19,163 nucleotides of DNA from CALGLS01 sp047626155 (GCA_047626155.1 JBLHRR010000107.1:1-19163); one strand, 5' to 3'; positions 8,301 to 15,797 are shown, counted from the first letter of the stretch. Made by a program: numbers and translations. The notes: generated from the letters alone by a model not told the origin.

Positions 8301-10561
8301 CCGTTATCCTTACAGCGACTAACGATTGTGGGTCAACCACAGCTACGGAAACGGTGACCATCGTAACTGCACCAATAGCAGGGTTTACAGCGGATGTAAC
8401 TTCCGGCTGCACCCCAATGACGGTTAACTTTATGGACCAATCGTCTGCAAACACCACTGGCTGGCTTTGGACTTTTGAAGGCGGAACACCTGCAACTTCA
8501 ACAGATCAAAACCCAATAGTTACTTACGGCACCGCAGGTGTTTATAGCGTGACTTTAGAAGTGAGCAATGCCGCAGGAACAAATACCGCAGCAGAAACCA
8601 GCTATATTCTAGTGGAAGAAGGACCTACCGCTGGATTTGGAAGTACACAGCTTGGGACGACGCAGACATTTAACAATAGTTCTACAAATGGTAATACTTA
8701 CCTCTGGGACTTCGGAGATGGGAATAACAGTACCATGGAAAATCCATCGCACACATATACCATGACTGGGACGTACACCGTCGTATTAACCACGACCAAT
8801 GATTGCGGATCGGCTACAGCTACAGAAGTCGTCAGTATTACGGTTACCTCGGCACCCGTAGCAGGATTTACCGCAGATGTATTGAGTGGTTGTGCACCTT
8901 TGACGGTGAACTACACGGATCAGTCTTCTGCGAATACGACTTCTTGGTTGTGGACATTTGAAGGCGGAACGCCAGCTACCTCAACGGATCAAAACCCACA
9001 GGTACTTTACGATCAGCTAGGTAATTACAATGTTACACTGACGGCTACGAATGCCACTGGTGACAATACAGCTACACAGAACAGCTTTATTCAAATAACG
9101 GAATCTGCACCATTATCTGCTTTCAATAGTTCTACTGCAGATGCAACAGTAACTTTCGATAATGGAAGTACAGGGGCAACCACTTATGCTTGGACTTTTG
9201 GAGATGGGAATACCAGTACCATGGAAAACCCAACACATACTTATCAGGATGATGGAACGTATGAAGTCATACTAATAGTGACTAATAATTGTGGAACTTC
9301 TGAAACTTCAGAAACAGTAGTAATTGCTACATTGCCAAATGCCGGATTCTCTATGGACGTCAATGCCGGTTGTGGACCACTAACGGTTAACTTCGCAGAT
9401 GCTTCCTCTAACAATACAGATACATGGGCTTGGACTTTCCCAGGTGGAACACCAGCTACGTCTGCAGATCAAAACCCATCGGTTACTTATGATGCTTCCG
9501 GAACTTATGATGTCACCTTGGTTGTAACCAATGCACAGGGGATGGATACGGAAGTACAAATGAATGGAGTTACAGTAGACTTAGGACCAAGCGCAGGATT
9601 TATGGCCAGTGGTGCTGGTTTGACGATCGACTTTACGAATACAGCTACAGGTGCCACTACCTACGCTTGGACATTTGGAGATGGAGGCACAAGTATGGAT
9701 GCTGACCCAAGTCACACCTATACTTCAGGAGGAGATTTCGATGTACAACTTATCGTAATGAATGATTGTGGATCTGATACCACTGCTCAGGTAGTCACGA
9801 TAGGAGGTGCTGCGCCAACAGCTGCCTTTATCGGTATGCCTGGAGCGGGATGCGTTCCATTAGAAGTTGAATTTGAAGATCAATCCACAGGAGCCACTAC
9901 CTGGGCCTGGACATTGGACGGAGGTTCTCCAGCTGCTTCTTCTGAGCAGAACCCACTGGTGGTTTATGATACACCAGGTACTTATCCAGTTACCTTGTCG
10001 GTTACCAATGCTTTTGGTAGTAACTCCTTGACGCAAGTCGGATATATCGTTGTAGGAGAAGCACCAACGGCAGGTTTTACATCAGTAATAAATATGGGTA
10101 CCGTTGATCTGACGAACACTTCAACAGGAGCAGATACTTACGCTTGGGATTTTGGAGATGGAGAGACCAGTTCAGATGAAAGCCCTAGTCATACTTATAC
10201 AGCCAATGGAAATTATACCATTACGCTAAGTGTAACCAACGACTGTGGTACGACAACTTGGACAGAAGATGTAACAGCAATGATAACTTCTACTACTTTA
10301 CCAGAAGCGGTTTCTGCTTTCAATTTCTATCCGAATCCAAATAATGGTTCTTTCTATTTAGAAATAGAAGCTGCGCCAACAAAAGTATTACAAGTGCAGT
10401 TGTATGATATTATTGGTAGGAAAATGATGAACGAACAGTTTGATTTCAACTCAGGACAATTGAGTCACCGTTTTGAAATGACACATTTGGCTGCCGGAAC
10501 CTATGTATTACAATTGGTGATTGGCGACGATGTGTTGGTGCGTAAGGTTGTTGTGGAGTAA
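2372..10561 (+). CDS. Giant secreted metzincin protease with 28 PKD domains and T9SS sorting domain
   Basis: The product has 2729 residues. Residues 1-19 are a signal peptide (MQKLRLTLLFVLFALIVQA, cleavage before QDN). Residues 20 to about 200 resemble a propeptide with a KHKCG motif at Cys177. The catalytic domain, about 205-400, is reprolysin (M12B)-like: the zinc site is HELGHNFDANHD with His350, Glu351, His354 and His360, and the Met-turn is FIMAPS at Met369. The usual HExxHxxGxxH glycine is Asp here. Residues 409 to about 2636 are 28 PKD domains in 14 alternating pairs. The last 85 or so residues are a T9SS type A domain (FYPNPNNGSF ... LAAGTYVLQL ... VRKVVVE). The likely role is a secreted or surface-held endopeptidase on a long stalk; the substrate is unknown. 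ATG start, TAA stop. No convincing promoter was found upstream: CATCTTTG at 2253 and TACCTTGG at 2290 each miss one consensus base. It is a single-gene unit. Confidence 0.93.
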   Translation: MQKLRLTLLFVLFALIVQAQDNSFKGQLLENQDHPTLQKKFKSYQIYTIDAPSLFRYIQSEPESARLTLDLGEEHDWDLLLAPSNILGPDYQLRIQTANGVEVADRNPNKAFNGYVQGAGGGTTALTVDENFIYGFIQKNNEVYYIEPLSYLIGDEIENAYVVYAESAVIKDSKHKCGADELAENKARALQRKNQIVAENENDTRSSIIACYDIDIALASDFSMVTKYGSVAGAENHNIGVLNNVNTNYDDEFNHSLTMVIVAHFISDCNSCDPWTASTDPGVLLNSFRSWGNGGGFGATYDVASHWSNRNFDGSTVGLAWVGVICSSFRYNVLQDFSSTAWRLRVLQSHELGHNFDANHDGSGSNFIMAPSINNSNTWSAASIASINAHVQNRINSGCVTPCASGVPPVADFTSNIQNGCAELTVDFIDNSTDATGWSWTFEGGVPGTSTDQNPTVNYPNQGTFDVTLEVSNAFGNNSITQTDYIFVDDIPSVSFTQTANELIVDFTNTSNNATSYSWDFGDGNTSTDENPTHIYGDDGEYVVTLEATNTCGTNFSTEVITVVSIPFALFVSDLTSGCAPLSIQFASQSSSNVTTWSWTFPGGTPASSSAEDPSVVYDTPGFYDVELTVSNAAGSDTYTELGYIEVLPVPTAGFTYVINNDVDVVFTNTSTNADSYTWDFGDGTSSTEENPSHTYATAGSYNVVLIVENPCGAPSITITIEIVPSVPPVADFQGDVLFGCVPLIVEFEDLSTNATSWAWTFPGGAPATSTNEDPKITYNEAGIYDVTLIATNASGSDTVTFVNYITVEDVPDADFIATANGASVDFSNTTTNGDSFVWDFGDGNSSTDENPNNIYAMDGTYTVQLIATNGCGNDTTDQEVIVILPPVADFNADVTSGCADLTVNFMDQSTGATAWAWIFSGATPATSADQNPTVVYDTEGTYTVELTVTNTSGNNTITQTNYITVNDVPNVGFNTTQTGNDVDFNNSTTNADSYAWDFGDGNTSTDENPSNTYPDDGTYTVTLTATNGCGSVTVEEDITISTAPTAAFTSDVTSGCAELTVIYTDQSSLNATSWAWTFEGGNPATSTAQNPTVNYDAAGTYDVTLTVANVAGNNTNTETNYITVTDVPVADFTSSINGSTVDFTNASTNADTYSWDFGDGNNSTATNPSHTYGMDGTYEVELTATNDCGSVSTTETIVISNEPTADFGSDATSGCADLTVNYMDSSSANAVNWAWTFEGGNPATSSAENPTVVYGTAGTYDVTLTVTNAAGESNTITETNYITVNDVPVADFNSTVNGMAVDFDNTSTNADSYAWDFGDGNTSTSTNPTNDYAMDGTYTVELIASNDCGSNTTTQTVVISNPPTADFGSDATSGCADLTVNYMDSSSANAVTWAWTFEGGNPASSTAENPTVVYGTAGTYDVTLTVTNAAGVSNTTTETNYISVDDLPTADFTSATNGLTADFDNTSTNADSYDWNFGDGNTSTATNPSNNYASDGTYTVTLIATNDCGSVTTTETITITTAPVADFIANVTSGCAPLTVTFTDASSPNTTEWDWSFQGGTPATSGDQSPTIVFNTPGVYTVSLEASNTAGSNTFTQTAYITVLAAPTADFSSTVTGTLGDFNNNSANANSYSWDFGDGNTSTSENPSNNYATDGTYTVTLTATGDCGTDVTTQTVTIVTTPIADFTADLTQGCAPLTVNFTDLSSANTTIWSWTFAGGTPTTSFDQNPTVTYNTPGVYTVVLEVGNTAGTNTITRTNYIVVDAAPTASFTSTVAGTSVSFNNTSTNATSYGWNFGDGGTSSGTNPSHIYGADGTYTVTLTATNDCGAVTTTETVVISTDPVAGFSANPTSGCGPLSVSFTDDSSPNTTSWLWTFEGGTPGTSADQNPTVVFENPGSYGVTLVATSSAGNSTFMQSNYITVFGTPNASFTSSTNGTTTTFSNTTTSGNSYSWAFGDGNSSTDPNPEHTYGTDGTYTVILTATNDCGSTTATETVTIVTAPIAGFTADVTSGCTPMTVNFMDQSSANTTGWLWTFEGGTPATSTDQNPIVTYGTAGVYSVTLEVSNAAGTNTAAETSYILVEEGPTAGFGSTQLGTTQTFNNSSTNGNTYLWDFGDGNNSTMENPSHTYTMTGTYTVVLTTTNDCGSATATEVVSITVTSAPVAGFTADVLSGCAPLTVNYTDQSSANTTSWLWTFEGGTPATSTDQNPQVLYDQLGNYNVTLTATNATGDNTATQNSFIQITESAPLSAFNSSTADATVTFDNGSTGATTYAWTFGDGNTSTMENPTHTYQDDGTYEVILIVTNNCGTSETSETVVIATLPNAGFSMDVNAGCGPLTVNFADASSNNTDTWAWTFPGGTPATSADQNPSVTYDASGTYDVTLVVTNAQGMDTEVQMNGVTVDLGPSAGFMASGAGLTIDFTNTATGATTYAWTFGDGGTSMDADPSHTYTSGGDFDVQLIVMNDCGSDTTAQVVTIGGAAPTAAFIGMPGAGCVPLEVEFEDQSTGATTWAWTLDGGSPAASSEQNPLVVYDTPGTYPVTLSVTNAFGSNSLTQVGYIVVGEAPTAGFTSVINMGTVDLTNTSTGADTYAWDFGDGETSSDESPSHTYTANGNYTITLSVTNDCGTTTWTEDVTAMITSTTLPEAVSAFNFYPNPNNGSFYLEIEAAPTKVLQVQLYDIIGRKMMNEQFDFNSGQLSHRFEMTHLAAGTYVLQLVIGDDVLVRKVVVE
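3596..10280 (+). repeat. Tandem array of 14 A/B PKD-domain pairs (28 modules), period about 475-480 bp
   Basis: Two module types alternate strictly inside the giant protease. Type A (about 84 residues) has a SGCAPLTV-like strand, then SWAWTFEGGTPATS, DQNPTV and YDVTLTVTN. Type B (about 75 residues) has SYAWDFGDGNTST, ENPSHTY, DGTYTVTLTATNDCG. I count 14 of each by eye, with one cysteine in every A module and one CG dipeptide in every B module. Both types carry the PKD core (W-x-F-G-D-G or W-T-F-x-G-G). The repeats are visible at DNA level and are nearly identical in some neighbours (5981-6240 and 6461-6720). PKD domains in secreted Bacteroidota proteins act as spacers or polysaccharide- or protein-binding modules; here a stalk is inferred. 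Confidence 0.93.
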
Positions 10562-10589
10562 TTGTTTTTCAGCCTTAAAAGCTAATATA

Positions 10590-10623
10590 AAAAGCCCGGT
10601 CTGTTTGTACAGCCCGGGCTTTT
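10590..10623. terminator. Strong bidirectional terminator between convergent genes
   Basis: The arms are AAAAGCCCGG-t-CTGT (10590-10604) and ACAG-c-CCGGGCTTTT (10609-10623), with a TTGT loop and a single T/C mismatch. The stem is GC-rich and is flanked by A and T runs on the correct sides for both strands. It lies 28 nt after the stop of the PKD protease and 43 nt after the stop of the convergent propeller gene, so it can serve both. Confidence 0.9.
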
Positions 10624-10628
10624 CTGTT

Positions 10629-10667
10629 AGAAGTACGCTTACTGCTCCGCTGTAGAAGCGAACTTCT
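10629..10667. repeat. Second inverted repeat overlapping a stop codon
   Basis: Arms AGAAGTACGCTT (10629-10640) and AAGCGAACTTCT (10656-10667) pair with one mismatch around a 15-nt loop. It lies 5 bp beyond the strong terminator, and its right arm reaches into the TGA stop (10669-10667) of the minus-strand propeller gene. There is no T tract. It may protect the 3' end of the mRNA or assist termination; this is inferred. Confidence 0.4.
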
Positions 10668-12214
10668 CACTGCACCAAAACCTCTTTCGTCAAAACCTCC
10701 GTCCCAACTTGACATCTCAACCAATAAGTCCCAGTCGCCAAACCAATCACAGGAATCATATGCGTAATATCTTCATGACGGCTTTGAAATTCTAACACTA
10801 CTTTCCCTTTCGCATCCACCAAACTAAAATAAGCCGTTCCCCTCAACCTCGGGTGCTGGAAATAAACATTCAGATAATCAGTAGCAGGATTCGGATAGAT
10901 TTTTATTTCGAAATTGGCTTCTTGTAGTTCTACTGTTGGAGAAATGAGGTGGCAGCCTGGGACGAGGCAGCCGTGTTGGTCTACTTTTACGATCCAGGCG
11001 CGTTGAATTGGGGGCTCGGATTGGAGATTAAAGTAGTCAGCCGCTTCGCCAACCATTACGAAACCTCCATCAGGTGTTTTTTCCAAATCGTAAAATATAT
11101 GATCGTCTGATCGGCTTTGGACATAATTATAACGGCGCGTCCAAAGACTGTCTCCTTCTTTTGAGATTTTAGCAATTAGCCCTAGCATGTCATATCCGTT
11201 TTCTGAGGGGTTGGGGCGGTAGCTTCTTCCTGCGATGACATAGCCGTCAGCGACTCCGACTATTTTATTAATTATGTTTGTCGTCTGATAAAAAGAATCT
11301 CTAATATCGACACCCCATTCATAATTGCGGTTTGCATCTAACTTAAATATAAACGGTTGCCAAGAAACATAAGACGCGGATGGAGGACCTAATACCACAC
11401 CTTTGCCACTTGACAGAAGATAGCCGTCGTCATCTGTTCTTATAATGTCAGAAATTGAGTATCTAAGTTCATCAACAGGAGTTTCATATTCCCACTCTAC
11501 CGTTCCATCGGATGCATTGATTTGAATAAGTAATCCTCTTGAAAAGTGATTTTGAGGAGAAAAATTGAGGTTATCAATACGTCCGCCAATTAATATTTTT
11601 TGATCAGATAATAAAATTGAGCTAGCGGATTCACTAACTTGGCTTTCGCCATAAATCTTCCCCCACTCTAATTGTCCGAATGAATTTACCTTTTTTATAT
11701 ATATATCTGTACCAGAATTCGATATATTTGACAAAACATAAGCTCCTCCATCTGGAGACAATTGCGAACAAATCGCCGCAATAAAGCTTTCACTTGGAAA
11801 ATATGGACTTCGATAGTGTTTTGTAAATAAGGTATCTCCATTCGGAGTATATTTTACTAAGACAGTAGACCTTCCAATCGAATCAATACTAGTACCTGGG
11901 AGTATAAAGTTTCCATCCACTGTAGGCTCTAGTGTATTTGCCCACGTCTCATAACTTCTTTCAGGGCTTGACAATATTTTAGCAAACAAAATCTCTCCTT
12001 CTAAAGATAGTTTTGAAAACAATCCACTTACATAGTATGGAAATACGGTGTCTACTGTAACGCCGCTCATGTAAAAACAACTATCTGTAACTTCTACACT
12101 TCCGAAAACACTTGGACCTGGTAGATCAAAGCTAAGTCGATAATTATATGTTGATTGCGCAATTGTTGAGAATAAATTAAATGCAATGATTAATAAAGTG
12201 AATATCCATTTCAT
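10667..12214 (-). CDS. Secreted beta-propeller-like protein with T9SS type A sorting domain
   Basis: The protein has 515 residues. Residues 1-19 are a signal peptide (MKWIFTLLIIAFNLFSTIA, then QS). About residues 25-420 contain seven copies of a strand motif of the type K-hydrophobic-xx-G-xx-W: LFSKLSLEGEILF (65), VLVKYTPNGDTLF (118), IYIKKVNSFGQLEW (171), GLLIQINASDGTVEW (227), PFIFKLDANRNYEW (287), LIAKISKEGDSLW (346), WIVKVDQHGC (407). Between them run DGGxxxxG segments. This fits a seven-bladed propeller, but the fold is inferred. Residues about 432-515 are a T9SS type A domain (IYPNPATDYLNV ... LATGTYWLRC ... TKEVLVQ). No catalytic motif is visible; a binding role outside the cell is likely. 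Its start is 51 bp downstream of the metzincin/beta-helix gene on the same strand, so co-transcription is possible. Confidence 0.85.
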   Translation of the reverse strand: MKWIFTLLIIAFNLFSTIAQSTYNYRLSFDLPGPSVFGSVEVTDSCFYMSGVTVDTVFPYYVSGLFSKLSLEGEILFAKILSSPERSYETWANTLEPTVDGNFILPGTSIDSIGRSTVLVKYTPNGDTLFTKHYRSPYFPSESFIAAICSQLSPDGGAYVLSNISNSGTDIYIKKVNSFGQLEWGKIYGESQVSESASSILLSDQKILIGGRIDNLNFSPQNHFSRGLLIQINASDGTVEWEYETPVDELRYSISDIIRTDDDGYLLSSGKGVVLGPPSASYVSWQPFIFKLDANRNYEWGVDIRDSFYQTTNIINKIVGVADGYVIAGRSYRPNPSENGYDMLGLIAKISKEGDSLWTRRYNYVQSRSDDHIFYDLEKTPDGGFVMVGEAADYFNLQSEPPIQRAWIVKVDQHGCLVPGCHLISPTVELQEANFEIKIYPNPATDYLNVYFQHPRLRGTAYFSLVDAKGKVVLEFQSRHEDITHMIPVIGLATGTYWLRCQVGTEVLTKEVLVQ

Positions 12215-12227
12215 AACAAAATATAAT

Positions 12228-12253
12228 ACTCCGAGGTTTTAAAACCTCGGAGT
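12228..12253. repeat. Perfect 26-bp palindrome between two co-directional genes
   Basis: The left half is ACTCCGAGGTTTT and the right half its exact reverse complement, with no mismatch; the stem can extend two more pairs (12227-12254 as T-G, 12226-12255 as A-T). It lies 12 bp after the stop of the metzincin/beta-helix gene and 13 bp before the start of the propeller gene (minus strand). After the stem the minus strand reads AT-rich sequence including TTTTG. It could be a partial terminator that lowers expression of the second gene, an mRNA 3'-end stabiliser, or one copy of a dispersed palindromic repeat. Confidence 0.75.
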
Positions 12254-12265
12254 GTGAAAAATAAA

Positions 12266-15200
12266 TTATTTTACAATAACCAACTTGCCTGTATTTAACG
12301 TGTGGTCATTACTACAAATGCTATAATGATAAACACCTGACAACAATGAATTCGCATTCCAATTTACGAAACCATCCTTACCGTCTGGGATTTTAATTCC
12401 AGATAGATATTTCCCGTTGGAATTATATATTTTTATAACTAAATTCGAATATACCCTATCTAGATGATATTCAAAATTCAATTTGTCCGTCGCTGGATTT
12501 GGAAAAGCAATTACACGATTCTTTTCTTCTACTGTTTTAGTCCTTTCCAGCCGTTGCTCCGTTAGCTCTGGAAAAATAGTCGGGTCAAAAATGTCAAAAT
12601 CGAAACCGTAATTTAGAATGTTTTTGGCCTGCAAGCCTGCTAATCCTTTGCTGTTGTCTGCGATATTAACGATACTTTGTATATTATTTGGATTTAAATC
12701 GAAAGCACACTTTCCTTGTTGAGCCAGATCAATTTGAATATTCTTCAAGTTACGGAAATAGTTGTATTCCAACTGCTGGTTTTGCGACATTTGGTAATTA
12801 GTGGGAATACTATTAAGCGTTAAGCTTGCTTCACCCAAGTCAGAATATTGTAGCCAATAGTCTACCATTGCCATAGAAGATTCGATACTTTCTTGTCGTT
12901 CCATCCATACTTTCACAGAATCTCTATTTTGGACAATTGGATTAATCATATAGTATCGGGTAAGCCAAACAGCAGCAGCGGTAATTGAAATACTTTTTGT
13001 TGAAATGGTTGCTTCTAAATTCGTTCGAACAGTGCTGACAAATGGGCTTTCTGAAATCGAATTAATCATGTTCGTAGGTATTGGACTTAAGCCTGAAGTT
13101 ATGTAACTTAAGATTTCTAGGCTCTTTCCCACATCAGGATTCGCCATTAATAAGTCATACATTTCTGAATGACTAATGATGTCCGATCGGTCTGCCGTTG
13201 CTTTAATAACTTCCTTTGACAACCAAGGAGATTTAGTCTGTAAATTAGAGACAAGCTGTATACTGTTTGAAGAAGTAGCTTGCGTGATTTGATTGAGAAG
13301 TAAATCAGTATTTCCTCCATCGATATTGTTCTCTAAGTTTTCAAATAACAATGCCCTTTCTTCAATGCCAATCCTATAACTGTCACGAGCTTCTCCCTCA
13401 CTTTGAGGATTAGGATTAATAATTTGTGGGTAAAGAATATCACATTGATTAGTAGCAAGAGTATTAATAAGCCCTACGTTCCCATTCGTGAAATTTGCTG
13501 GTGCTTGTCCTGAAGCATGAAAATAAAATATGTCATTTGGACTTTGATTCAAGAAATCACTCTCCGGATTATTCCCATTATAGGAAAATTCATTTCCAGC
13601 TGGCTCAACATTTGATCCCTGATTTCGAGTAATTCCGTAATCAAAACTTGGACTAAGAGGTTCCTCAGGCACACAAAAGTCAAAAGTATTATCTCCTAAA
13701 TTTTCATTACAAATGTAACGTAATCCAGAATCAAAAGCCAAAGGATCTCTATTCACTCCATTCGACAAATTCCCCACATACAATTTATCAAAAGTATTCC
13801 GTCTAATTTGATTATTACCACTCCCAGTTTCTCGCACCAAAATCCCAGTATACCTACTCCCCTTTGGCGCTTTTTTGCCTTGCCCAACAAAAGAATTTTC
13901 CTCAACCGTATATCCAGTTCCACCATTTAAACGAAGTCCGATGGACTCAATGTCCACATTAGTACTGGAAATTTCTTCACCTCCTACTTCAAAAGTATTA
14001 CGTACAATTAAGGGCATACTTACGGCATTGCTATTTATCCCGATAGCATTATTTAAGAAATCGCTTCTTCCCCAAGCTCGTATACCTGTCCAATAATCAC
14101 CACATCTGGAAGAGGCGATTGTAAGGAGTCCTCCATCTATAATTAACTCTCCTCCTCGATAGACATTTATTACTCCGCCAGGAGGCATAATGACTTTACA
14201 ATTTATGGTGAGGCGAGCACCTGGGTCGACGTTTATGCTTCCGTAGATGACTCTGCCGTAGTCCCATGTTTCGTCTTGGCTTATGGTGATTGATTTTGAA
14301 GGATCGAAGTCTATTTTTAGTTGTTTGGATTTCCAGCTACCTATCAATAAGCGGTGGACATGTGCCAACTGGAGTGGAGAAAGCCAATTTGGGGAAGAGT
14401 TGAACAACCGTGTCATTATATTGTTAGAACAATTTTGATCGAATCCAGGAGCACAGGTATTAGCATTCGTAAGATTATCCCATGCACCTGTTGGTTCATC
14501 AGACTGAAAGAGGTCATTTTGAGTATTAACTCCCATGTGATGCAAGCCTAAGCTATGTAGCATTTCGTGGAGTAATAATTTTCCGATGCTATGGGCTTTA
14601 GTATCTTCGCTTATATCTGTTCTTTCAAAAATCTGGAAGAAGGTATTCTTCATTAAAACATGATTCAAAGATTCATTATTAATCCCTACTCCACAACCAC
14701 CATCAGAACCACTTAAATTAGGATTCTGATCAGGTTCATAAAAAAAGATATTTAGCGCACAGTCATCTTCATTATTGGTGATATAAGTTTCATAATAATA
14801 TCCCGAATAATCGCAGAACTGTCCAGCAATACAGGCACATTCCAGTATGTCTGCCCCTTGAACACTATGGTTCCAGCCCAAAGGGTCTACATGATAAATA
14901 ATGTCTTCTAAGGAAAAACGTAATTTTGCATCTTTCTTACAACAATCATTCGTTCCATTATTACCACACAAAAGTTCGTCGCAAAAGCAATTGGCACCCA
15001 TGTTCCATTTAGGACAATTAATATTGCCTAATAAGCTACCATTAATCCGCTCTTCAATGATTTTTTGAAAAAATGCCTCATCATTATCCGTAAAATTTTG
15101 CGGGTTGCTTGCTGATTGTTGCAAAATATGAAAATTTACTCTAACTGTTTTCATTTGAAGATCTTTAAGATCTTCATCATCGGGTATGTAGGAGGGGTTT

Positions 15201-15364
15201 TGAGCTAAAGCATCATTGGAAAACTCTGGATTATCACTAATACAGTTATGTCCAATAGGAATAAAACTTTGAACTGGTGGTGAAAAAATATTCCGATGGT
15301 CGCATTGTTGCCCTACCAATTGAAAGGAACAAAAAAGCAAGAAGTAAAAAATCATCTTTTTCAT
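12266..15364 (-). CDS. Secreted metzincin metalloprotease with beta-helix and T9SS sorting domain
   Basis: The protein has 1032 residues. Residues 1-19 are a signal peptide (MKKMIFYFLLFCSFQLVGQ). A cysteine-rich protease domain follows; its zinc site is HEMLHSLGLHH (His266, Glu267, His270, Gly273, His276), a complete HExxHxxGxxH metzincin signature, with the Met-turn NIMTR at Met317. The overall look is closest to M43 (pappalysin-like) enzymes, but the subfamily is uncertain. About residues 355-540 read as a parallel beta-helix (GARLTINCKVIMPPGG, GGELIIDGGLLTIASS, IGLRLNGGTGY, TGILVRETGSGNNQIRRN). A mostly helical region follows, and about residues 945-1032 are a T9SS type A domain (AFPNPATDKLNF ... 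LLSGVYHYSI). Secretion and proteolysis are well supported; the target, and whether the beta-helix binds glycans, are not known. ATG start at 15364, TAA stop. Confidence 0.88.
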   Translation of the reverse strand: MKKMIFYFLLFCSFQLVGQQCDHRNIFSPPVQSFIPIGHNCISDNPEFSNDALAQNPSYIPDDEDLKDLQMKTVRVNFHILQQSASNPQNFTDNDEAFFQKIIEERINGSLLGNINCPKWNMGANCFCDELLCGNNGTNDCCKKDAKLRFSLEDIIYHVDPLGWNHSVQGADILECACIAGQFCDYSGYYYETYITNNEDDCALNIFFYEPDQNPNLSGSDGGCGVGINNESLNHVLMKNTFFQIFERTDISEDTKAHSIGKLLLHEMLHSLGLHHMGVNTQNDLFQSDEPTGAWDNLTNANTCAPGFDQNCSNNIMTRLFNSSPNWLSPLQLAHVHRLLIGSWKSKQLKIDFDPSKSITISQDETWDYGRVIYGSINVDPGARLTINCKVIMPPGGVINVYRGGELIIDGGLLTIASSRCGDYWTGIRAWGRSDFLNNAIGINSNAVSMPLIVRNTFEVGGEEISSTNVDIESIGLRLNGGTGYTVEENSFVGQGKKAPKGSRYTGILVRETGSGNNQIRRNTFDKLYVGNLSNGVNRDPLAFDSGLRYICNENLGDNTFDFCVPEEPLSPSFDYGITRNQGSNVEPAGNEFSYNGNNPESDFLNQSPNDIFYFHASGQAPANFTNGNVGLINTLATNQCDILYPQIINPNPQSEGEARDSYRIGIEERALLFENLENNIDGGNTDLLLNQITQATSSNSIQLVSNLQTKSPWLSKEVIKATADRSDIISHSEMYDLLMANPDVGKSLEILSYITSGLSPIPTNMINSISESPFVSTVRTNLEATISTKSISITAAAVWLTRYYMINPIVQNRDSVKVWMERQESIESSMAMVDYWLQYSDLGEASLTLNSIPTNYQMSQNQQLEYNYFRNLKNIQIDLAQQGKCAFDLNPNNIQSIVNIADNSKGLAGLQAKNILNYGFDFDIFDPTIFPELTEQRLERTKTVEEKNRVIAFPNPATDKLNFEYHLDRVYSNLVIKIYNSNGKYLSGIKIPDGKDGFVNWNANSLLSGVYHYSICSNDHTLNTGKLVIVK

Positions 15365-15762
15365 AATAAAACTATTTAGGTTAAAAAATAAGTTATAAGC
15401 TCATATACGACCAGCTGTGAAAAGCTATAAAGCAACCTTTTCATGCTGATTAATTGATGAAAATCTCGTTACCATGAAATGCAGAAAACCGCATCACAGA
15501 TCAAAGCCCCAAGCCCTCGCCCAAAATATTTTTCTTATCTAGTGGATTAAAACAATTTACCTAAAGGAAGAAAGTGGCAAATATCACAGCATTAGCAATT
15601 CCTTAAACAAAGAAATTACAACAGAGTCTAGAAATGGAAGTAAATTGTTAGGTTTTACAAACTACAGAAGAGGAGTAGCATTTAATTTCATTGGGTATCG
15701 GTTTTTTGAGTTTTTTAAGATGATTAAAGATCGAAAAAAAAAAACGGATATATCCAAATAAA
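15365..15762. other. Intergenic region upstream of the metzincin gene, with an unexplained open frame
   Basis: This stretch should hold the promoter of the minus-strand metzincin gene, but I found no exact TAnnTTTG on that strand. On the plus strand, 15543-15761 is open for 72 codons after a TAG, from WIKTIYLKEESG to KMIKDRKKKTDISK and a TAA stop, with no ATG until the eleventh-last region (KMIK). It may be a chance open frame or the remnant of a lost gene; no family is recognised. An A run (11 A) at 15734-15744 and a GGATATATCC palindrome at 15746-15755 lie near its end. Confidence 0.4.
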
Positions 15763-15797
15763 AGCCGTAATATTTTTATAACAAAAATATTACGGCT
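15763..15797 (-). terminator. Terminator downstream of the M23 peptidase gene
   Basis: A perfect 15-bp stem (AGCCGTAATATTTTT at 15763-15777, complement at 15783-15797) encloses a 5-nt loop. On the minus strand the stem is followed by TTTTATTT, a T-rich tail fitting an intrinsic terminator; on the plus strand it is followed by AACTG, so it works mainly for minus-strand transcripts. It lies 82 nt after the M23 stop. A weaker 8-bp hairpin (15829-15855) lies between them. Confidence 0.75.

Noticed and set aside
3596..10280. The regular 475-480-bp repetition as a CRISPR array or mobile-element tandem
   Set aside because: The repetition is wholly protein-coding, in one frame, and follows PKD domain boundaries; there are no short identical repeats with unique spacers.
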